Shown here one piece after another: positions 1 through 5,446 of a DNA stretch of 6,964 nucleotides (its first letter is position 1; each line of letters opens with the position of its first letter). The notes below the pieces were generated by a model. It was not told where the DNA came from, ran no database searches, and was given only the letters and a program-made list of their open reading frames with translations. Location of the stretch: contig JAOPZU010000483.1 of the NCBI GenBank assembly GCA_025963955.1, positions 1 through 6,964 on the forward strand, given 5' to 3'. Both the position numbers and the translations under genes were made by a program. Source of the DNA: Solirubrobacterales bacterium (GTDB taxonomy: Bacteria; Actinomycetota; Thermoleophilia; Solirubrobacterales; Solirubrobacteraceae).

Positions 1-45
1 CACCGACCCGCCGATGAGACCGACGCCGAGGACGGCGACGCGCAC
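1..45 (-). CDS. tyrA: Prephenate/arogenate dehydrogenase, N-terminal fragment (cut by left edge)
   Basis: Only the first 15 codons are visible, reading [15 protein letters not shown]. This is the first beta strand and glycine-rich turn (GxGxxG) of a Rossmann NAD(P)-binding domain, typical of the TyrA start. TyrA oxidatively decarboxylates prephenate (or arogenate) on the way to tyrosine. The GTG start at 45 is chosen because the glycine-rich loop sits at the usual distance from the N-terminus and a GAGG Shine-Dalgarno lies 8 nt upstream. No earlier in-frame start is close. The gene follows aroF directly and overlaps the aroF reading frame in a different frame. Other short-chain or 6-phosphogluconate-type dehydrogenases begin similarly, so the call leans on the neighbouring aroF, aroH and aminotransferase genes. 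Confidence 0.72.
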   Translation of the reverse strand, partial: MRVAVLGVGLIGGSV

Positions 46-1099
46 CCTGTCGTCCTCGACGCCCGCGACAGCCCTCGGCGGGCACGCCGCTGAGTACCTT
101 GCCGGCGATGGCTGCGACCTGCTCGACCTTGCGCAGGTACTCCGGGAACTCGTCGTTGCGCAGCTGCTGCGGGCCGTCGCAGACGGCGTTGTCCGGGTCC
201 GGGTGGACCTCGACGATGATGCCGTCGGCGCCCACCGCGGCCGCGGCCAGGGACAGCGGCTCGACCAGATCGCGCCGCCCGGCGGCGTGCGAGGGGTCGA
301 CGACGACCGGGAGGTGCGTCAGCTCCTTGAGCACCGGGATCGCCGTGAGGTCGAGCGTGAAGCGGTAGGCCGTCTCGAAGGTGCGGATGCCGCGCTCGCA
401 GAGCAGCACCTTCTCGTTGCCCTCCTTGAGGATGTACTCGCTGGCGTTCAGGAGCTCCTCGAGGGTCGCGGAGAGGCCGCGCTTCAGCAGCACCGGGACA
501 CCGGAGCGCCCGATCTCGGTCAGCAGCGTGTAGTTCTGCATGTTGCGCGCACCGACCTGGATGACGTCGGCCACGGCGACGACCGCCTCGAGGTCGCGGA
601 CGTCCATCAGCTCGGTGACGATCGGCAGGCCGGTCCGCTCCTTGGCCTCCGCGAGCAGGCGCAGGCCGTCCTCCCCGAGCCCGTGGAAGGCGTACGGGCT
701 CGTGCGCGGCTTGTAGGCACCGCCGCGGAACATCGTGGCGCCGGCAGCAAGCATCGCGTCGGCGCTGTCGAGGATCTGGTCGCGCGACTCGACGGTGCAC
801 GGCCCGGCGATCATCGCGAAGTTCTCGCCGCCGACGAGGCGGCCGCCGATGTCGAAGACGGAGCGGTCGCGCAGTTGCGCGCTCGCGAGCTTGTAGGGCT
901 TGAGGATCGGGACGACGCGGTCGACCCCCTGGAAGCCCTCCAGCTCCAGGCGGGCGATGTGCTCGCGGTCGCCGACGGCGCCGATGACGGTCACCTCGTC
1001 GCCCTGGCTCGGGTGCGCCTTGGCGCCGGCGCCCTCGATCTTCTGGATCACGGCCTCGACGTCTGCGGGAGTGGCCGAGGGCTTCATCACGATCATCAT
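2..1099 (-). CDS. aroF: 3-deoxy-7-phosphoheptulonate (DAHP) synthase, type I-beta, no stop in window
   Basis: This enzyme condenses phosphoenolpyruvate and erythrose 4-phosphate to DAHP, the first step of the shikimate pathway. Residues 1 to about 70 form the small ferredoxin-like domain that gives feedback inhibition in the Thermotoga-type enzyme; the rest is the (beta/alpha)8 barrel. Visible motifs are GPCTVES with Cys101, [11 protein letters not shown] from 130, [21 protein letters not shown] with His271, and [12 protein letters not shown] with Glu297 and Asp308. Cys101, His271, Glu297 and Asp308 match the metal ligands of the Thermotoga maritima enzyme with a constant offset of one. The start is the first of two tandem ATGs, with AAAGGA 7 nt upstream. 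The family usually ends near residue 338, which falls near position 88 here. Instead the frame stays open past residue 360 with an Arg-rich tail that reads through the tyrA start. Expression is probably attenuated by the upstream leader peptide. Confidence 0.93.
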   Translation of the reverse strand, partial: MMIVMKPSATPADVEAVIQKIEGAGAKAHPSQGDEVTVIGAVGDREHIARLELEGFQGVDRVVPILKPYKLASAQLRDRSVFDIGGRLVGGENFAMIAGPCTVESRDQILDSADAMLAAGATMFRGGAYKPRTSPYAFHGLGEDGLRLLAEAKERTGLPIVTELMDVRDLEAVVAVADVIQVGARNMQNYTLLTEIGRSGVPVLLKRGLSATLEELLNASEYILKEGNEKVLLCERGIRTFETAYRFTLDLTAIPVLKELTHLPVVVDPSHAAGRRDLVEPLSLAAAAVGADGIIVEVHPDPDNAVCDGPQQLRNDEFPEYLRKVEQVAAIAGKVLSGVPAEGCRGRRGRQGARRRPRRRSHRRVG

Positions 1100-1106
1100 C
1101 AGTGGG

Positions 1107-1112
1107 TCCTTT
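1107..1112 (-). promoter_or_regulatory. aroF ribosome binding site
   Basis: AAAGGA reads on the minus strand 7 nt before the ATG at 1099. It is one of the clearer Shine-Dalgarno sequences in the window. The core AAAGG can pair with CCTTT at 1132-1136 (5 bp, 19-nt loop), so it could be partly masked in the leader RNA. That masking is inference. Confidence 0.7.
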
Positions 1113-1138
1113 GAAAAGTTCGTCTGCCTGGAAAGGGT

Positions 1139-1237
1139 ACGTCCGTGGGACGGTCGCGGACGTGAGCTACGTCCGCCGGGGCGGCGCTCGACCCGAGGGC
1201 CCGAGGTGCGGGCGGCTGCGTCAGCCGACCGAGCGCC
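1139..1237 (-). promoter_or_regulatory. Candidate attenuator: competing RNA stems between leader peptide and aroF
   Basis: On the minus-strand RNA several perfect stems share arms and so cannot all form together. P1 pairs GGCGCUCG (1237-1230, starting on the leader stop codon) with CGAGCGCC (1190-1183). P2 pairs CGCCG (1186-1182) with CGGCG (1178-1174). P3 pairs GCGGACGU (1176-1169) with ACGUCCGC (1163-1156), with a 5-nt loop. P4 pairs the same second arm with CGGACGU (1145-1139). P1 excludes P2, P2 removes three base pairs of P3, and P3 excludes P4. A local hairpin CGGCUG/CAGCCG (1227-1222 with 1218-1213) lies inside P1. A ribosome at the leader stop would cover the first arm of P1. No clear U-run follows any stem, so termination or masking of translation are both possible. 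Confidence 0.6.
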
Positions 1238-1368
1238 TAGCTAAATCGCCAGGACCAGGCATACGCATAGGAGGCACCAGCGACGCGCGCGACGGCCGAA
1301 GGGCCGGTCGGGATGCTGCGCGCGATGTGAGCGTGGTGCGCCATGCGGAGCGGCGCATGATGGCACAT
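1237..1368 (-). CDS. Candidate aromatic leader peptide upstream of aroF (43 aa)
   Basis: This short ORF begins 15 nt after the hisC stop and ends in YAYAWSWRFS followed by TAG. Two Tyr, two Trp and one Phe codons lie within the last ten codons, immediately before competing RNA stems and the gene for DAHP synthase, which makes the precursor of all three amino acids. That arrangement is the hallmark of ribosome-mediated attenuation; from memory, an aroF leader peptide has been described in Corynebacterium glutamicum. The start is uncertain. Only two ATGs are in frame, at 1368 (43 aa) and 1344 (35 aa), and neither has a good Shine-Dalgarno, so reinitiation after hisC or a leaderless start would be needed. 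The frame is the same as that of hisC. The N-terminal part holds five His (HH near the start, then HHAH). Two small hairpins, CATGCG/CGCATG (1359-1342) and CGGCC/GGCCG (1306-1293), lie in the coding part. Confidence 0.68.
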   Translation of the reverse strand: MCHHAPLRMAHHAHIARSIPTGPSAVARVAGASYAYAWSWRFS

Positions 1369-1383
1369 CCGTGCCGAGAGGGG

Positions 1384-2469
1384 CTAGCGGCCGAGCGTCT
1401 GCGTCAGCGCTGCCACGAACCGTGCGTTGTCGCGCGGGGTGCCGTACGTCACGCGGAGGAAGCCCTCGCGCCCCTGCCCCGTCCCGCCCCGGATGAGGAC
1501 GCCGCGGTCGGCGAGGCCCTTGACGACCGCCGCCTCGTCCGGGCCGTCCTCCGGCAGCGGGAACCAGCAGAAGTTCGCCTGCGAGGCGGCGGGCTCGATG
1601 CCGAGCTCGTTCAGCGCGCTCTCGAGCTCCACGCGTGCGACGACGGTCCGCTCCACGCGCTCGGCGATGACGTCCTGGTGCTTGAGCGCCTCGATCGCCG
1701 CGGCCTGTGCGGTGATCGAGCAGAAGAACGGCTGGCGGATCCGGTCGACGGCCTCCACGAAGCGTCCGTCGCCGCACAGCGCGTAGCCGACGCGCAGCCC
1801 GCACAGGCCGTAGACCTTGCTGAAGGTCCGCAGGAGCACGAGGTTCGGGTGCTTCGCGAGCAGGTCGACGGACGCGTCCGGGTCGTCGAGCGTGTTGAAC
1901 TCGCAGTAGGCCTCGTCCAGCAGGACGCAGACGTGCCGGGGGACCGCCTCCAGGAACCGCGTGATCCGGTCCAGCGGCAGCGCCGTCGACGTCGGGTTGT
2001 TCGGGTTGCAGACGATGACCAGCCGCGTGGCGACCGTGATCTGCGCGAGCATCGCGTCGAGGTCGTGCTCGTGCTGCTCGTTGAGCGGGACGCGGATGCC
2101 CGTGGCGCCCGTCGCCGCCTCCAGGTAGGGGTAGACGCTGAACGCGGGCCAGGCGTAGACGAGCTCGGCCCCCGGCTCCAGCAGCACGTCGCCGCAGGCC
2201 ATCAGCAGGTCGCAGGAGCCGGCGCCGATGGCGATCCGCTGCGCGGGGACGTCGAAGCGATCCGACAGCGCGCGGCGCAGCGCGTGGTTCGTCGGGTCCG
2301 GGTAGCGGTTCGCCTTCCCGAGGGTCGCCTCGATGGCGGCGACGACGGACGGCAGCGGTGCGTCCGGGACCTCGTTGGAGGCCATCAGCACCATGTCCTC
2401 CGGCAGGTCGTGCGCCCCGGAGAAGGGGTACCTCGGCGTCCGCTGCACGCGCTGGGAGAACTCGATCAC
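1384..2469 (-). CDS. hisC: HisC-family aminotransferase (histidinol-phosphate / aromatic aminotransferase)
   Basis: This is a 361-residue fold-type I PLP aminotransferase of normal HisC length. Visible features are the SNEVP segment near 31, the RYPDPT segment near 55, CNPNNPT with the cofactor-binding Asn at about 158, LLDEAY with Asp185, and TFSKVYGLCGLRVGYA with the PLP lysine Lys218 and phosphate-binding Arg226. The C-terminal GFLRVTYG carries the substrate carboxylate arginine. HisC transaminates imidazole acetol phosphate to histidinol phosphate, and many members also act on prephenate, phenylpyruvate or 4-hydroxyphenylpyruvate. Here it lies between chorismate mutase and DAHP synthase/tyrA with no other his gene in view, so a role in Phe/Tyr synthesis is likely. 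The GTG start at 2469 overlaps the aroH stop by four bases (GTGA) and has GGAGG 7 nt upstream, implying translational coupling. Substrate specificity cannot be read from the sequence. Confidence 0.92.
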   Translation of the reverse strand: MIEFSQRVQRTPRYPFSGAHDLPEDMVLMASNEVPDAPLPSVVAAIEATLGKANRYPDPTNHALRRALSDRFDVPAQRIAIGAGSCDLLMACGDVLLEPGAELVYAWPAFSVYPYLEAATGATGIRVPLNEQHEHDLDAMLAQITVATRLVIVCNPNNPTSTALPLDRITRFLEAVPRHVCVLLDEAYCEFNTLDDPDASVDLLAKHPNLVLLRTFSKVYGLCGLRVGYALCGDGRFVEAVDRIRQPFFCSITAQAAAIEALKHQDVIAERVERTVVARVELESALNELGIEPAASQANFCWFPLPEDGPDEAAVVKGLADRGVLIRGGTGQGREGFLRVTYGTPRDNARFVAALTQTLGR

Positions 2470-2840
2470 TGGGCCGCCTCCAGGTCCATCCGCAGGGCCC
2501 GGGCCTCGCCGAGGTAGACGTGCTTGCTCTCGTGGGTCGCGTCCGCGTAGTAGTGGATCAGGACGCGGATGACGCGCGGCATCGACCCGGGCACCTCGAC
2601 CTCCTTGGCGCACAGCAGCGGGACCTTGTCGAAGCCGAGCTGGCGGGCCGCCACCGCGGGGAACTCCGCGTCCAGGTCCCCCGTCAGCGTGAAGATGCAG
2701 CTGACCACGTCGTCCGGCCCGATCTGGTTGCGCTTCATGATCTCGCGCATGAGCCAGGAGGTGGCGCCGAGGATGGCGTCCGCCTCGTTGACGTCGACGG
2801 AGGAGGCGCCACGGAGGGCGAAGAGACGCGGAGAGGCCAT
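2466..2840 (-). CDS. aroH: Chorismate mutase, AroH class
   Basis: This 124-residue protein converts chorismate to prephenate in the Phe/Tyr branch. It matches the trimeric AroH fold of Bacillus subtilis (127 aa) rather than the all-helical AroQ type. The catalytic residues are present: Arg10 in the RGASSV motif, Glu80 in AKEVEV, Arg92 in VIRVL and Tyr109 in KHVYLG, corresponding to Arg7, Glu78, Arg90 and Tyr108 in Bacillus. The ATG at 2840 puts RGA at the correct distance from the N-terminus. A GTG six codons upstream (2858) is also in frame but lies inside a hairpin. There is no strong Shine-Dalgarno. A GAGAAT hexamer 8 nt before the ATG could be a weak -10 for a leaderless mRNA. The gene is first in a tightly packed aroH-hisC pair followed by aroF and tyrA. 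Confidence 0.94.
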   Translation of the reverse strand: MASPRLFALRGASSVDVNEADAILGATSWLMREIMKRNQIGPDDVVSCIFTLTGDLDAEFPAVAARQLGFDKVPLLCAKEVEVPGSMPRVIRVLIHYYADATHESKHVYLGEARALRMDLEAAQ

Positions 2841-2851
2841 CGGCGGGGATT

Positions 2852-2876
2852 CTCGCACGCGGCGGGCGCGTGCGAG
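2852..2876. repeat. Perfect 10-bp inverted repeat between rluB and aroH
   Basis: CTCGCACGCG (2852-2861) and CGCGTGCGAG (2867-2876) are exact reverse complements separated by 5 nt. The repeat lies in the 53-nt gap between the rluB stop and the aroH ATG, ending 11 nt before the ATG. On the aroH transcript it would be a strong GC stem-loop next to the ribosome entry site. It could also be an operator, or an end-of-transcript hairpin for rluB, although no U-run follows it. The structure is seen directly; its role is not known. Confidence 0.7.
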
Positions 2877-2893
2877 CCCTCCCGGCGGCACCG

Positions 2894-3616
2894 CTAGCCC
2901 GCCGGCGGGTGCTCCTGCTCGGCGGCGTCGCGCAGCCGCTGCACCTCGGCGGCGGAGAGACGCCGCACGCCGCCCACGGCGAGGTCGCCCAGGCGCAGCG
3001 GGCCGATGGCGATCCGCGTGAGCGACACGACGGGGTGCCCGATCGCCTCGCACATGCGCTTGACCTGGTGCTTCTTGCCCTCGTGGATCGTGATCTCGAG
3101 GATGCCGGGACGGGTCTGGCGCACGTTCGCGGGCGCGGTGCGACCGTCCTCCAGGACCAGGCCCTCGCGCATCCGCCGCAGCGAGCCCTCGGAGACCGGC
3201 AGCTCGCGGACCTTCACGCGGTAGGTCTTGGGCACCTCGTACGACGGGTGCGTCAGCTTCTGCGCGAGGTCGCCGTCGTCCGTCAGCAGGATGAGCCCGG
3301 TCGAGTCGGCGTCCAGGCGGCCGACCGGGTAGAGGCGGTGGTCGCTCTCCACGAGGTCGGTGACCTTCGCGCGGCCGTGGGTGTCGTGCGCGGTGGAGAC
3401 GACGCCTGCCGGCTTGTGCACGGCGTAGACCACGCGCTTGCCGGAGAGGGGCGTGAGCAGCTCGTCGTCGAAGGCGATCCGCTCGCTCCCGTCCACGTCC
3501 CGGGCCGGGTCGGTGACGATCTTCCCGTCGATGCTGACGCGGCCCTCGCGGATGAGGACCTCCGAGGCGCGGCGGGAGGCGATGCCGGCGTGGGCGAGGT
3601 GCTTCGCGAGGCGCAT
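2894..3616 (-). CDS. rluB: Pseudouridine synthase RluB/RsuA family (23S rRNA)
   Basis: This 240-residue protein isomerises a uridine in rRNA to pseudouridine. Residues 1 to about 48 form an S4 RNA-binding domain (MRLAKHLAHAGIASRR, then VSIDGKIV). The catalytic domain follows, with HKPAGVVST at 67, the GRLD motif with catalytic Asp102, DADSTGLILLTDDG, and the C-terminal HEGKKHQVKRMCEAIGHPV segment. Length and motifs fit the RluB/RsuA group; the exact target uridine cannot be told from sequence, but proximity to scpA/scpB favours the RluB-type ortholog usual next to those genes. The ATG at 3616 begins the S4 domain exactly. It has no Shine-Dalgarno, but TAGTCT (minus strand, 3630-3625) lies 8 nt upstream, suggesting a leaderless mRNA. 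It diverges from rlmN. Confidence 0.92.
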   Translation of the reverse strand: MRLAKHLAHAGIASRRASEVLIREGRVSIDGKIVTDPARDVDGSERIAFDDELLTPLSGKRVVYAVHKPAGVVSTAHDTHGRAKVTDLVESDHRLYPVGRLDADSTGLILLTDDGDLAQKLTHPSYEVPKTYRVKVRELPVSEGSLRRMREGLVLEDGRTAPANVRQTRPGILEITIHEGKKHQVKRMCEAIGHPVVSLTRIAIGPLRLGDLAVGGVRRLSAAEVQRLRDAAEQEHPPAG

Positions 3617-3624
3617 GACCGTCG

Positions 3625-3634
3625 AGACTACGAT
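3625..3634. promoter_or_regulatory. Candidate compact divergent promoter (overlapping -10 elements) for rluB and rlmN
   Basis: On the plus strand TACGAT (3629-3634) fits TANNNT and is followed 6 nt later by the GTG at 3641. On the minus strand TAGTCT (3630-3625) also fits TANNNT and is followed 8 nt later by the rluB ATG at 3616. The two hexamers share the central TA. Neither gene has a good Shine-Dalgarno, so transcription starting at the start codons in both directions is the simplest reading. No convincing -35 is visible on either side. Confidence 0.5.
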
Positions 3635-3640
3635 GTGGAG

Positions 3641-4636
3641 GTGGATCTCGCCCTGCTCGACCGCACCCTCGCCGACCTCGGGCAGCCGCGGTTCCGGGCG
3701 CGTCAGGTGTGGACGTGGGCGGCCAAGGGCGCCGCCGGCTACCACGAGATGACAGACCTGCCGGCCTCCGTCCGCCGCGAGCTCGCCGACCGGGTCCCGT
3801 TCAGCACCCTCGAGGTCGAGCAGGAGACACGCTCGAAGGACGGGACGCTGAAGGTGCTGCTGCGCACCCACGACGGCCGGAAGATCGAGACGGTCCTGAT
3901 GCGCTACCGCGACGGCCGCGGGTCGATCTGCCTGTCCTCGCAGGTTGGCTGCGCGCTGACGTGCACGTTCTGCGCGACGGGCCGGATGAAGTTCGCGCGG
4001 AACCTGACGAGCGGCGAGATTCTCGACCAGGCCCTGCACTTCCGGCGGCAGACGGACGTCACCAACGTGATCTTCATGGGCATGGGCGAGCCGATGATGA
4101 ACCTCGACAACGTCCTGGCCGCCTCGCGGCTGCTGCCGGACCTCGGGATCACCCACCGCCGGACCGCGATCTCCACCGTCGGCTGGATCCCCGGCATCGA
4201 CCGCCTGACCGACGTGGACATGCCCATCCGCCTGGCGCTGTCGCTGCACGCGGCGGACGAGGACCTGCGCAGCGCGATCATGCCCGTGAACGACCGCTAC
4301 CCGCTGGCCGACGTGCTCGCGGCCTGCGAGCGGTTCTACGCGGTGAAGAAGCGTCAGGTCTTCATCGAGTACGTGATGCTCGACGGGATCAACGACCAGC
4401 CGCACCACGCGAAGGAGCTCGCGGCGGTGCTGGACCCGACGATCTACAAGGTCAACCTGATCCCGTACAACCCGACCGACTCGATCTACGACGGGTCCGC
4501 GCGGGAGACGATCGGGGCGTTCCGCGACGTGCTCGAGGCCAAGGGCCTGCGTGCGACCATCCGCCTGACGCGGGGCCAGGACATCGACGCCGCCTGCGGC
4601 CAGCTGGCGGTGAAGGCGGGGGCGGAGGCGGCGTAG
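3641..4636 (+). CDS. rlmN: Dual-specificity RNA methyltransferase RlmN (23S rRNA A2503 / tRNA A37)
   Basis: This radical SAM enzyme adds the C2 methyl group to A2503 of 23S rRNA and A37 of some tRNAs. With the start at 3641 it has 331 residues. The [4Fe-4S] cluster motif CxxxCxxC is Cys104, Cys108 and Cys111 (GCALTCTFCATG). Cys97 in ICLSSQVGC and Cys319 in DIDAACGQL correspond to the conserved cysteines Cys118 and Cys355 of E. coli RlmN, the latter being the methyl carrier. MGMGEPMMN, the SAM-binding glycine-rich segment, and the LSLHA strand are present. The N-terminal helical domain includes RFRARQVWTW. GTG 3641 is preferred because TACGAT sits 6 nt upstream, giving a leaderless start; GTG 3635, two codons earlier, is the alternative. 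It is the only rightward gene, between scpB and rluB. Confidence 0.93.
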   Translation: MDLALLDRTLADLGQPRFRARQVWTWAAKGAAGYHEMTDLPASVRRELADRVPFSTLEVEQETRSKDGTLKVLLRTHDGRKIETVLMRYRDGRGSICLSSQVGCALTCTFCATGRMKFARNLTSGEILDQALHFRRQTDVTNVIFMGMGEPMMNLDNVLAASRLLPDLGITHRRTAISTVGWIPGIDRLTDVDMPIRLALSLHAADEDLRSAIMPVNDRYPLADVLAACERFYAVKKRQVFIEYVMLDGINDQPHHAKELAAVLDPTIYKVNLIPYNPTDSIYDGSARETIGAFRDVLEAKGLRATIRLTRGQDIDAACGQLAVKAGAEAA

Positions 4637-4648
4637 GCGCCCGCCGCC
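4627..4648. terminator. GC hairpin between convergent rlmN and scpB
   Basis: GGCGGCG (4627-4633) and CGCCGCC (4642-4648) pair perfectly around an 8-nt loop that includes the rlmN stop codon. The two genes converge with only 18 nt between their stop codons, so one symmetrical hairpin could end both transcripts. There is no U-run on either side, so a terminator role is weakly supported. Confidence 0.3.
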
Positions 4649-4654
4649 GCAGGC

Positions 4655-5446
4655 TCAGTCCTCCGGCGGCACGAGCCGCACGCCCCCGCCGAAGGGGGCG
4701 GGGCCCGGCGGCAGCGGCTCGCGCTCGCGGGGACGGACGGGGAGCGGCGTCGGCGGGGGCAGGACACCCGGCTCTGCGTCGTCGCCGGCCGTCGGGAGCG
4801 GCTCCTCGACGACCACGCCCGCCGGTTGCACGGGCGCGGGCGCCACGCCCGAGCGGGCCTCCCCGGCGCGCAGCAGGCGGTCGCGCAGGTCGGCCGTCTC
4901 CTCCGGAGTCGGGTCCCACGTGGCGACGTCCGGCAGGTCCTTGATCGAGGCCAACCCGAAGAGCTTCAGGAACAGCGGTGTGGTGCGGTAGAGGATCGCG
5001 CCGAACTGCGAGCGGCCGGCCTCCTCGATGAGCCCGCGCTCGAGCAGGGTGCCGGACGCGGAGTCGGCCGAGACGCCGCGGATGCGGGTGATCTCCGGCC
5101 GGGAGACGGGCTGCAGGTAGGCGACGATCGAGAGCGTCTCCGCCTGGGCGGGCGTCAGCGGCGGCGTGCGCGGCTTGGCCAGCAGGCGGCGCGCGGCGTC
5201 CTCGGCTTCCGGCGAGGTGGCGAAGGTCAGCCCGCCGGCGACCTCCTTCAGCTCCATCCCGCGGCGGCCGGGCAGGTAGGCCTCGCGCAGCTGCGCCAGC
5301 GCGACGTCGAGCTCCTCGCCCGAGCAGGCGCAGGCCTCCATGAGGTCCTTGCCGGCCACGGGCTCGGGCGAGACGAACAGCAGCGCCTCCACCGTCCGGG
5401 CCAGCTCGTCCAGCGGAACGTCGACGGCGTCGGCCACGGCGCTCAT
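4655..5446 (-). CDS. scpB: Segregation and condensation protein B (SMC kleisin-associated)
   Basis: ScpB is the dimeric winged-helix subunit that binds the ScpA kleisin in the bacterial SMC condensin complex, which compacts and separates newly replicated chromosomes. The protein has 263 residues. The first winged-helix domain spans about 12-85 (VEALLFVSPEPV at the start). The second spans about 95-170, with AQAETLSIVAYLQPVSRPEITRIRG written across 100-124 and ILYRTTPLFLKLFGL at 151-165, both strong ScpB signatures. From about 195 to the end there is a low-complexity tail rich in Pro, Glu and Gly, longer than in compact ScpB proteins and probably disordered. The ATG at 5446 overlaps the scpA stop by ATGA, indicating translational coupling. 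GAGG lies 10 nt upstream and GCAGG directly abuts the ATG. Confidence 0.94.
   Translation of the reverse strand: MSAVADAVDVPLDELARTVEALLFVSPEPVAGKDLMEACACSGEELDVALAQLREAYLPGRRGMELKEVAGGLTFATSPEAEDAARRLLAKPRTPPLTPAQAETLSIVAYLQPVSRPEITRIRGVSADSASGTLLERGLIEEAGRSQFGAILYRTTPLFLKLFGLASIKDLPDVATWDPTPEETADLRDRLLRAGEARSGVAPAPVQPAGVVVEEPLPTAGDDAEPGVLPPPTPLPVRPREREPLPPGPAPFGGGVRLVPPED

Noticed and set aside
14..1114. A 366-codon plus-strand ORF lying exactly opposite aroF
   Set aside because: It is antisense to a clear DAHP synthase, has low-complexity Arg/Ala/Asp/Val-rich content and no domain signal. Long antisense ORFs are expected in DNA with such high third-position GC.
1270..1274. GGAGG on the plus strand as a possible Shine-Dalgarno for a rightward gene
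   Set aside because: No start codon follows at a suitable distance and no credible plus-strand gene begins there; the bases belong to leader codons on the other strand.
1241..1804. Minus-strand 187-codon ORF running from inside hisC into the leader region
   Set aside because: It is out of frame with hisC over most of its length and Arg-rich, and its end differs from the aromatic leader frame. The leader ORF at 1237-1368 is the better reading of this stretch.
1102..2517. Long plus-strand ORF (471 codons) opposite hisC and the leader region
   Set aside because: It mirrors the hisC coding frame, has no recognisable motif and no good start. It is a GC-driven shadow.
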